7,242 nt of DNA, taken from TMED109 sp002684605 (lineage in GTDB: Bacteria; Pseudomonadota; Alphaproteobacteria; TMED109). The notes under the pieces are model-generated. The model saw only the letters and a program-made list of their open reading frames with translations, searched no databases and was not told where the DNA came from. Where the stretch lies: positions 1-7,242 of the forward strand of contig CAJWSU010000043.1 of the NCBI GenBank assembly GCA_913046335.1, in the 5' to 3' direction. Positions 1 to 5,708 of this stretch are shown here, piece after piece (positions within the stretch are counted from its first letter, which is position 1; each line of letters begins with the position of its first letter). The position numbers and the translations under genes are program-made.

Positions 1-402
1 TCTCCTGTTTTTGAAGACAATAATATAAAGCTTAAATTGGAGATTCAAAAAGGTATTAAACTTGTAGGAAATAAAATTTTATTAACGCAAGCTTTTACTA
101 ATGTATTAGATAATGCGATTAAATATACAATAAATACAAAAAAGAGAATTTATATAAGCTTACTTGAAAAAAATAATTTTATATATTTGTACTTTAAGGA
201 TAATGGAGAAGGTATTAATGAGAAGGATTATAGTAAAGTTTTTGATCGATTTGTAAGGCTTGAAAAGCATAGGCAAACAGATGGTAACGGACTGGGGTTA
301 AGTATGGTCAAAGCAATACTAAAACTACATAATGCAACAATTTCACTATCAAGCAATAAACCAGGTCTTATAGTTGAGATAAAATTAGCTAGTATAAGCT
401 AG
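1..402 (+). CDS. Sensor histidine kinase, C-terminal ATP-binding domain (5' truncated)
   Basis: The frame is open from the first base of the window to a TAG at 400-402, giving 133 residues of a longer protein; the gene starts outside. The segment is a HATPase_c domain, which binds ATP and phosphorylates a histidine in the preceding dimerisation domain for transfer to a response regulator. All four boxes are present: the N box (Q30, N34, D37-N38, K41), the G1 box DNGEGI (67-72), the F box FDRF (81-84) and the G2 box GNGLGLS (95-101). The ATP site therefore looks intact. The phospho-accepting histidine, any membrane segments and the sensor domain lie to the left and cannot be seen, so the signal and partner regulator are unknown. 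The gene converges on the neighbouring reductase gene and overlaps it by four bases. The family call is firm; the specific kinase is unidentified. Confidence 0.93.
   Translation, partial: SPVFEDNNIKLKLEIQKGIKLVGNKILLTQAFTNVLDNAIKYTINTKKRIYISLLEKNNFIYLYFKDNGEGINEKDYSKVFDRFVRLEKHRQTDGNGLGLSMVKAILKLHNATISLSSNKPGLIVEIKLASIS
399..402. other. Shared palindromic stop: CTAG carries the stops of both convergent genes
   Basis: The plus-strand kinase ends with TAG at 400-402, and the minus-strand reductase ends with TAG read from 401 to 399. The tetramer CTAG is its own reverse complement, so it terminates both genes. This leaves no intergenic DNA and no room for a conventional terminator hairpin outside coding sequence. 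Confidence 0.95.
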
Positions 403-1184
403 CCAATTACATGTCCTCCATCAACTCTAATTATACTTCCTGTCATAAATGACCCTGCATCAGAACACAATAAAAGTAATGCACCATCTAATTCTTCGGC
501 AAAACCAATACGTTTTTGCGGTATGAGTTCTATCATTTCTTTACCTTCGACTGTATCAAAAAAACTTTTATTTAAATCAGTTAATATATAACCTGGGGCT
601 ATAGCATTAACTTGGATATTATATTTTGCATATTCATTAGCTAAGGTTCTTGTAAGGTGACTTACTGCCGCTTTAGATGCACAATAAGATGATAAACGAT
701 GTCCAAGCACTTTTTCTGCTGCTATTGAAGAAATATTAATTATTTTGCCTGATTTTTTATTATTAACTAAGTGTTTTGAAAATAATTTTGAGCACATAAA
801 TACACCTCTTAAATTTGTATTCATTACATTATCCCAGTCTTCCATAGAAGTATTAAGAGAAGATTTTGAAACAGCTATTCCAGCATTATTGATTAAAATT
901 GAAGTATCACCATATTTATTATTAACAAAATCAAAAACTTGATTAACAGATTCTTCATCATTAACATCCATACTTACAGATATACATTCTCCACCAGATT
1001 CTTTAATAAAATTTTCTGTCTCATTAAGTTTTTCTTTATTCCTAGCAGCTAATACTACTTTTGCTCCCATTGCGCTAAGTACGTAACTAAATCGCCTACC
1101 TAGCCCTCTAGAAGCTCCAGTCACAAGCGCAACTTTACCATTAAGATTAAATTTTTTTAAAATTTTTTCTGAAGTAGAATACAT
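399..1184 (-). CDS. Short-chain dehydrogenase/reductase (SDR), NADPH-type, substrate unknown
   Basis: This 261-residue protein has the length of a classical SDR, a soluble Rossmann-fold oxidoreductase acting on alcohol/ketone substrates. The cofactor loop is TGASRGLG (22-29), followed by NNAG (99-102), N124, a serine at 152/153, and the catalytic Y167-x3-K171 in YCASK. The C-terminal VDGG (254-257) is also typical. Arginines at 26 (glycine loop) and 48 (end of the second strand), with no aspartate at the second strand, point to NADP(H) over NAD. FabG-like ketoacyl reductases, gluconate 5-dehydrogenases and many catabolic SDRs share this pattern, so I do not name a substrate. The ATG at 1184 is preceded by AAAGGA (1197-1192) seven bases upstream, a good ribosome site. 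There is no signal peptide or membrane segment. It is transcribed divergently from the FrnE-like gene across a 78-base spacer. Confidence 0.94.
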   Translation of the reverse strand: MYSTSEKILKKFNLNGKVALVTGASRGLGRRFSYVLSAMGAKVVLAARNKEKLNETENFIKESGGECISVSMDVNDEESVNQVFDFVNNKYGDTSILINNAGIAVSKSSLNTSMEDWDNVMNTNLRGVFMCSKLFSKHLVNNKKSGKIINISSIAAEKVLGHRLSSYCASKAAVSHLTRTLANEYAKYNIQVNAIAPGYILTDLNKSFFDTVEGKEMIELIPQKRIGFAEELDGALLLLCSDAGSFMTGSIIRVDGGHVIG

Positions 1185-1262
1185 TATATTATCCTTTATG
1201 TATTTTAAGTATTAAATATGTTAGAGATGTACCATTAAAAAAGTTATTAATTAAGGTATTAA
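1185..1262. promoter_or_regulatory. Divergent spacer expected to hold promoters of the SDR and FrnE-like genes
   Basis: These 78 bases separate two divergent starts, so promoters for both genes most likely lie here. A ribosome site is visible on each side: AAAGGA on the minus strand (1197-1192) and AAGG on the plus strand (1253-1256, six bases before the ATG). The remainder is A/T-rich, and I cannot single out a convincing -35/-10 pair on either strand. No clear operator-like inverted repeat is seen. Confidence 0.4.
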
Positions 1263-1901
1263 ATGATTAAAATAGATATTATTTCTGATGTAGTTTGTCC
1301 TTGGTGCTTTATAGGTAAAAAAAGATTAGATAATGCGATAAATAAATATAAAGATTATAAATTTGATATTAATTGGCACGCATTCCAATTAAATCCTGAT
1401 ATGCCAAATAATGGCATGAATAGAAAGCTATATTTATCTTCTAAATTTGGTGGTGAAAATAGAGCTCAAGATATATATAAAAATATTGAAATGGCTGGCT
1501 TGTCATCAGGTATTCAATTTAATTTTGAAAAAATTATAACTATGCCGAGTTCCTTTAATGCTCACATTTTAATTGAATATAGCAAAGAGCAAAATTTACA
1601 GAATAAAATTTCAGAAGAATTATTTAAAGCTTTTTTTATAGAAGGTAAGAATATAGGAGAATTTAATATATTATCAGAATTAGCTGATAATTCTAATATA
1701 CTAGGTTTTTCAAAAAAGGTTATTTTAGAAAGAAAAGATTTAATTGGTAATGTTCTAAAATCAGAAACCTCTAGTAGAGATAGAGGCATAAATGGTGTTC
1801 CATTCTTTATCATTAATGACAATTATGCTGTATCTGGAGCACAAGAAAGTGAAGTATTTGAAAAAATATTTGAAACATGCTTACTTGAAGTAAAAGATTA
1901 A
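1263..1901 (+). CDS. FrnE-like DsbA-family thioredoxin-fold oxidoreductase
   Basis: This 212-residue protein belongs to the FrnE/2-hydroxychromene-2-carboxylate isomerase branch of the DsbA superfamily. It starts with the family's first strand and the active site CPWC (12-15) followed by FIGKKRL. The helical insertion contains PSSFNAHIL (95-103), matching the conserved histidine region (H101), and the cis-proline loop is GVPFF (178-182, P180), followed by SGAQ (191-194). Both active-site cysteines are present, so disulphide exchange is plausible. There is no signal peptide, so it should act in the cytoplasm, unlike periplasmic DsbA. Related proteins have been tied to disulphide isomerisation, oxidative-stress tolerance or glutathione-dependent isomerisation; the sequence does not decide between these. 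The ATG at 1263 follows AAGG by six bases. The TAA overlaps the mfd stop on the other strand. Confidence 0.92.
   Translation: MIKIDIISDVVCPWCFIGKKRLDNAINKYKDYKFDINWHAFQLNPDMPNNGMNRKLYLSSKFGGENRAQDIYKNIEMAGLSSGIQFNFEKIITMPSSFNAHILIEYSKEQNLQNKISEELFKAFFIEGKNIGEFNILSELADNSNILGFSKKVILERKDLIGNVLKSETSSRDRGINGVPFFIINDNYAVSGAQESEVFEKIFETCLLEVKD
1898..1901. other. Shared palindromic stop: TTAA carries the stops of both convergent genes
   Basis: The FrnE-like gene ends with TAA at 1899-1901, and mfd, on the minus strand, ends with TAA read from 1900 to 1898. The self-complementary TTAA therefore terminates both genes, the second such arrangement in this window. A loose 6-bp pairing (AAAGAT 1893-1898 with ATCTTT 1914-1919, 15-base loop) surrounds it but is too weak to call a terminator. 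Confidence 0.95.
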
Positions 1902-4900
1902 CTAATAAGCAACATCTTTAGTTCTGATGTTAATTCTTCTATTACATCTAACCTTTCATCTATTGATGACCATTTATAGAGAAGTCCAACTTTTTTATCT
2001 GACCTAACTTTAATATCTCTTTTATTATTATGTATCCAATTTATAAATTTTTCTGGATTAAGTTGTCCATCGTTAATAAATTCAAGAGTTGCGCCATTTA
2101 TTCCACTATCAATTCTTTGTATACCAGTTTTTATACAGTTTCGTTTTATTTTCATTACTCTTATTAAATAATTTAACTCTTTTGGTATTAAACCAAACCT
2201 ATCTATTAACTCAATAGTAAATGACTTAAAATCATTATCGTTATTTATATTTCCCAACCTTCTATAAAGTTGCAATCTTAAACTAAGGTCTAATATATAA
2301 GCTTCTGGTATTAATGCTGGTGCTTGAAGATTAATTTGAGGTACAAAATCATTATTCGTATATGATTCTCCTTTAATATCTGATACTGCTTCATTTAATA
2401 ACTGTTGATATAGACTGATGCCAACTTCCTTAATTTGACCAGACTGTTCATCACCTAATAAGTTACCAGCACCCCTTATATCTAAATCATGCGCTGCTAA
2501 ATTAAAACCAGCCCCAAGCCCTTCTAGAGACTGTATCGCATGCAACCTTTTTTCTGCATTTGAAGACATTTGTTTATTATTACTTAATAAGTAGTAAGCA
2601 TAGGCGCGTTTATCTGATCTACCTACCCTGCCCTTTAATTGATATAATTGTCCTAGTCCAAACATATCGGCTTTATAAATAAATATCGTATTAGCATTTG
2701 GAATGTCCAGTCCGTTTTCAATAATAGTTGTAGCTATAAGTATATTAGTTTTTCCTTCATAAAATTGCATCATGGTATCTTCAATTTCTTTACCTGGTAT
2801 TTGACCATGTACAATAGATATTGATGCATTCTCTACTAGATCCACCACTTTATTATAAAATTCTTTTATATCTTTAATTCTAGGAACTATACAATATACC
2901 TGACCTCCTCTATGAACTTCTCGTTGAATGCCTTCTTTAATATTAAAGTCATTAAAGGGAACCACAAAAGACCTAACTGGTAATCTATCATCAGGTGCTG
3001 ATGCAATGATAGATAAGTCTCTAATACCTGACAATGCCATATGTAGTGTTCGAGGTATGGGTGTTGCAGTTAAGGTTAAAATATGCGCATTATGTGTTAT
3101 ATTTTTAAGACGCTCCTTTTGAGCGACTCCAAACCTTTGCTCCTCGTCTACCACAAATAAACATAAATTTTTAAATATAATTTTATCTGATAATAATGAA
3201 TGTGTTCCAATTATAATATTAATTGAACCCTTATTTAAACCTTCTATAATTTGTTTTTTCTCTTTTTCACTAGTTAACCTTGATAAATGTGAAATACAGA
3301 TTTCTTCACCTTTAAAACGTTTCTTAAAAGTTTCATAATGTTGTCGCGCTAAAATAGTAGTTGGCGCTATAACAGCTATTTGTGCCCCAGATTTTGTAGC
3401 AATATAAGCAGCACGCATGGCTACTTCAGTTTTACCAAAACCAACATCACCACAAATCAACCTATCCATAGGTTGCTCTGAATTAATATCTTTTACTACA
3501 TCTTTAATTGCTTCTAACTGATCTTCAGTTTCATAATATTCAAATTTAGAAACAAAATTTTGATAATCCTCATTGTTACAAAATAATTTTACTGCTTTAC
3601 CTAATTTTCTAGCAGATGCAATTCTTACTAATGTCTCAGCAACATCCCTAACTTTTTCTTTAACTTTTTTCTTTTTATTGCTCCAAGTTTTACTACCTAG
3701 TTTATCTAATCGAGCTTCAGAATTTTTCCCACCAAATTTACTTAAAAGATTTATATTCTGAACAGGAACAAGTAATTTATCTTCAGATAAATAAGATAAT
3801 TCTATACAATCATGTTTTACATTATTTATTTCAACTGCCTTAAGCCCGTTATATCTTCCTACTCCGTATTCACTATGGACTAAAAAATCTCCTGCAGTAA
3901 AAGCTTCAGCTTCTTGCATTGCTGTTTCAATATTTTTTCTTTTGTTTTTACGAGCATATATTTTGCCAAAAATATCTGTCTCTGAAACAACTATAGTATT
4001 AGATATTTCAAAACCATGATCTAAATTAGTTACAAACAAAGATAAAATATTATTATTTAATAAATTATTCTTAGACCAAGAGCTTCCAAAATCTAGATTA
4101 TAAAAGTCGAATTTCTTTAATTGATCAGCTAATATTTTTCTACTTCCTTCAGTCCTACAAGCTATAATAACTTTATAATTATTATCAGTCTTTTTTGATA
4201 TATAATGAATTAGTTCTTTTAAAATGTCTGATGAGTTAATATGCCTACTTAACCAGAAATTAGGAACAGTAACACCATTAATATTGTTTTCTAAAATAGG
4301 GTTTTTAAAGTTAGATAAAGATATAACACTTCTTTCACTAAGATATCTATCTAACAATTCTTTATTCAGATATGTACTATCTGAAATCACGGGTTTATAA
4401 CAATTCTCAATATTTTTATTTTTTTTTGCTTCTTTAAAAGTTATATCTCTTGATGTGTAATAATCGTGAATATCATCTAAGCGCATTTTAATAAACTCAT
4501 CAAAAGATGAATCTAATACAAATGAATACTTCTTATCCAATATATCAAATAAACTTTTAAGATTTTTATTAAATAAAGCAGCCCAATGTTCTAGACCTAC
4601 AGGTCTATCTCCTTGAGAAATTAATTGAAAAAACTCATCTTGAGAGGCATTAATTCCAAATAATTTTCTATAATTTACTTTAAATAAACTTATATTTTCT
4701 TCATTCAATAAAACTTCGGATATTGGTAGGATTTTAATATTATCAATAGGTTTAATCGATATTTGTGTTAATGCATCAAAAAGTTTAATACTTTCAACTT
4801 CATCTCCAAACAAATCTATTCTTAATGGGTTTTCATAATTTGGACTAAATATATCAACTATACCTCCTCTAATTGCAAACTCTCCAATATCCATTACATT

Positions 4901-5251
4901 TCCAGATCTTCTATAACCGGAATCAATTATACTTTTACTAAAATCTGATAAAATTATTTTTGTAGACTCTTTTATTTCCCAAACACTTTTTGGGAAGTCA
5001 TTAAATGGTACATTTTTCTGCAAAAGAGCATTTATTGTTATTATAATTAATTGTATTGATTTGTTATTGCTAATCTTTATAAAGCTATCAATTCTTTCTC
5101 CTGTTATGCGAGCACTAGGTGAAACATTGTCATAAGGCAAGCAATCCCACCCTGGTATTTTTACGAGAGTAAGACTTGGATATATTTCAGAGAATAGTTG
5201 AGAAACTTTTTCTAATTTATCTTCACTCTTTACTACATATACAATATTCAT
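1898..5251 (-). CDS. mfd: Transcription-repair coupling factor Mfd (start uncertain; probably begins further upstream)
   Basis: Mfd is an ATP-driven DNA translocase that pushes stalled RNA polymerase off DNA and recruits UvrA to the lesion. From the ATG at 5251 it has 1117 residues. The N-terminal UvrB-like region includes PGWDCLPYD (33-41), the RGGIVDIFSP segment (128-137) and GLEHWAALF (219-227). The CarD-like RNA-polymerase-interacting domain starts at about 450 (GDFLVHSEYGVGRY, 454-467). The SF2 motor carries a Q-motif-like segment near D577-Q578, Walker A GDVGFGKTEV (601-610, K607), DEEQ (702-705), TATPIPRT (728-735) and GRVGRSDKRAYAYYL (874-888). This last segment leads into the TRG translocation element shared with RecG. 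The C-terminal TRCF domain follows (about 970-1090). All motor motifs look intact. The ATG at 5251 has no visible ribosome site and falls inside a family-typical N-terminal strand; the frame stays open upstream with Mfd-like sequence, so the true protein is probably about 1152 residues. It lies directly behind sdhE and is likely cotranscribed with it. Confidence 0.96.
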   Translation of the reverse strand: MNIVYVVKSEDKLEKVSQLFSEIYPSLTLVKIPGWDCLPYDNVSPSARITGERIDSFIKISNNKSIQLIIITINALLQKNVPFNDFPKSVWEIKESTKIILSDFSKSIIDSGYRRSGNVMDIGEFAIRGGIVDIFSPNYENPLRIDLFGDEVESIKLFDALTQISIKPIDNIKILPISEVLLNEENISLFKVNYRKLFGINASQDEFFQLISQGDRPVGLEHWAALFNKNLKSLFDILDKKYSFVLDSSFDEFIKMRLDDIHDYYTSRDITFKEAKKNKNIENCYKPVISDSTYLNKELLDRYLSERSVISLSNFKNPILENNINGVTVPNFWLSRHINSSDILKELIHYISKKTDNNYKVIIACRTEGSRKILADQLKKFDFYNLDFGSSWSKNNLLNNNILSLFVTNLDHGFEISNTIVVSETDIFGKIYARKNKRKNIETAMQEAEAFTAGDFLVHSEYGVGRYNGLKAVEINNVKHDCIELSYLSEDKLLVPVQNINLLSKFGGKNSEARLDKLGSKTWSNKKKKVKEKVRDVAETLVRIASARKLGKAVKLFCNNEDYQNFVSKFEYYETEDQLEAIKDVVKDINSEQPMDRLICGDVGFGKTEVAMRAAYIATKSGAQIAVIAPTTILARQHYETFKKRFKGEEICISHLSRLTSEKEKKQIIEGLNKGSINIIIGTHSLLSDKIIFKNLCLFVVDEEQRFGVAQKERLKNITHNAHILTLTATPIPRTLHMALSGIRDLSIIASAPDDRLPVRSFVVPFNDFNIKEGIQREVHRGGQVYCIVPRIKDIKEFYNKVVDLVENASISIVHGQIPGKEIEDTMMQFYEGKTNILIATTIIENGLDIPNANTIFIYKADMFGLGQLYQLKGRVGRSDKRAYAYYLLSNNKQMSSNAEKRLHAIQSLEGLGAGFNLAAHDLDIRGAGNLLGDEQSGQIKEVGISLYQQLLNEAVSDIKGESYTNNDFVPQINLQAPALIPEAYILDLSLRLQLYRRLGNINNDNDFKSFTIELIDRFGLIPKELNYLIRVMKIKRNCIKTGIQRIDSGINGATLEFINDGQLNPEKFINWIHNNKRDIKVRSDKKVGLLYKWSSIDERLDVIEELTSELKMLLIS

Positions 5252-5356
5252 TAAAGGGTTATTTATTAATGTATCTCCTATAGAAAATACATCTAAACCT
5301 TCAACTACTCCGCCTACTTGAGTATTAGTATTTTTTTTAAAAAATGATTTAAGAAT
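5252..5356 (-). other. mfd: Probable N-terminal extension of mfd, from a non-standard ATT start
   Basis: Upstream of the ATG at 5251 the mfd frame stays open for 36 codons, to a TGA at 5362-5360. The translation includes VGGVVEGLDVFSIGD and runs directly into the strand that starts the ATG-initiated protein. This resembles the V-x-x-G-x-EG-beginning of alphaproteobacterial Mfd as I remember it. No ATG, GTG, TTG or CTG occurs in this frame here. The ATT at 5356-5354 is the best candidate: GGA (5366-5364, inside GTGGA) sits seven bases ahead, and it would add 35 residues for 1152 in total, close to the usual Mfd length. It would overlap the last eight bases of sdhE, a common layout for translational coupling. 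AUU initiation is known for infC in E. coli. Alternatives are ATA codons, a sequencing error in the adjacent T/A run, or a truly shorter protein. Confidence 0.6.
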
Positions 5357-5618
5357 CTGTCAATCCACGTTTTTTTGAAAAAATATTTAGCTTGTGTCTT
5401 AAACTATCCGATATATCTTGAGGCCAAATAATTACGCCTAAAAAACATTTATATAAATCATTGTCTGATAAAGGTATTATATATTTATCTATTTGAAATA
5501 TATCTTCTTTAGAGAATTCTTCAAAAAATGTATTAAAAAAATCTCCCATAAGAATATCCATTTCTCGCATACCCCTATGTTCACATCTAAACTTTAATTG
5601 CTTAAGATCTTTCTTCAA
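5349..5618 (-). CDS. sdhE: SdhE/CptB family FAD assembly factor for succinate dehydrogenase (TTG start)
   Basis: This 89-residue soluble protein matches the small SdhE family (formerly DUF339/YgfY/CptB), which promotes covalent attachment of FAD to the succinate dehydrogenase flavoprotein and related fumarate reductases. The diagnostic RGxxE motif is present as RGMRE (15-19), within CEHRGMREMDILMGDF, and the acidic/aromatic helix FFEEFSKED follows. Usual family length is 80-100 residues, so it is complete. The start is TTG at 5618-5616, preceded by AAGGA (5632-5628) with nine bases between. The next in-frame methionine is M17, inside the RGxxE motif, so a later start would destroy the motif; an in-frame stop lies just upstream at 5633-5631. 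The gene is divergent from recG and directly ahead of mfd, an order familiar from alphaproteobacteria. E. coli SdhE was also described as an antitoxin (CptB), but no CptA-like partner is visible here. Confidence 0.93.
   Translation of the reverse strand: MKKDLKQLKFRCEHRGMREMDILMGDFFNTFFEEFSKEDIFQIDKYIIPLSDNDLYKCFLGVIIWPQDISDSLRHKLNIFSKKRGLTDS
5364..5367 (-). promoter_or_regulatory. Candidate ribosome binding site for the ATT start of mfd
   Basis: Read on the minus strand this is TGGA, inside the end of sdhE, with seven bases between GGA and the ATT at 5356-5354. The match to the anti-Shine-Dalgarno is short, so it supports the ATT start only modestly. The ATG at 5251 has no comparable purine-rich site in the bases before it. 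Confidence 0.35.
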
Positions 5619-5708
5619 TTTAATATATCCTTAATACTTTATAAATACTCTTATATAAATATACTATATAAAGAAATAATAAAATTTTTCTAGGAGCAAG
5701 AGCACATA
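5619..5708. promoter_or_regulatory. Divergent spacer expected to hold promoters for sdhE-mfd and recG
   Basis: These 90 bases separate the sdhE and recG starts and must hold the promoters for both directions unless transcription comes from outside. The centre (about 5640-5680) is almost pure A/T, with several TATA-like hexamers usable as -10 elements on the plus strand, for example TATACT (5660-5665) and TATAAA (5667-5672). I see no good TTGACA-type -35 at the matching distance, so no exact promoter is called. TAGGAG (5691-5696) lies before recG. Confidence 0.45.
5628..5632 (-). promoter_or_regulatory. Ribosome binding site deciding the TTG start of sdhE
   Basis: AAGGA on the minus strand lies nine bases before the TTG at 5618-5616. 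It is the only good Shine-Dalgarno match near the 5' end of sdhE and supports TTG over the in-frame ATT at 5624-5622, which is only three bases from it. Confidence 0.65.

Noticed and set aside
386..403. Small hairpin around the kinase/reductase stops (TAGCT/AGCTA or GCTAG/CTAGC, 5 bp).
   Set aside because: The stem is only about five base pairs and no T-run follows, so it does not qualify as a terminator.
745..942. Open frame on the plus strand inside the SDR gene.
   Set aside because: It lies wholly antisense to a well-supported reductase, has no family-like motif and no ribosome site; it is a shadow frame.
1562..1822. Minus-strand open frame inside the FrnE-like gene.
   Set aside because: It is antisense to a gene with clear active-site and cis-proline motifs, and has no recognisable domain.
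1893..1919. AAAGAT/ATCTTT inverted repeat across the FrnE-like/mfd junction.
   Set aside because: Six A/T-rich pairs with a 15-base loop are expected by chance in DNA this A/T-rich.
2928..3122. Plus-strand open frame inside mfd.
   Set aside because: It is opposite the helicase motor of Mfd and shows no motif of its own.
3573..3761. Plus-strand open frame inside mfd with leucine/phenylalanine-rich, membrane-like composition.
   Set aside because: The hydrophobic runs arise from reading the complement of lysine-rich Mfd codons (KKKK region); there is no independent support.
5354..5368. Reading TGA (5362-5360) as tryptophan, which would let mfd start at GTG 5368-5366.
   Set aside because: All other genes here are full length without internal TGA, and the tryptophan codons I checked are TGG. 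No TGA stop is seen in the window either, but five observed stops are too few to argue for a changed code.
5349..5618. CptA/CptB-type toxin-antitoxin system.
   Set aside because: SdhE was once named CptB, but no small membrane toxin gene adjoins it; mfd and recG are its neighbours.
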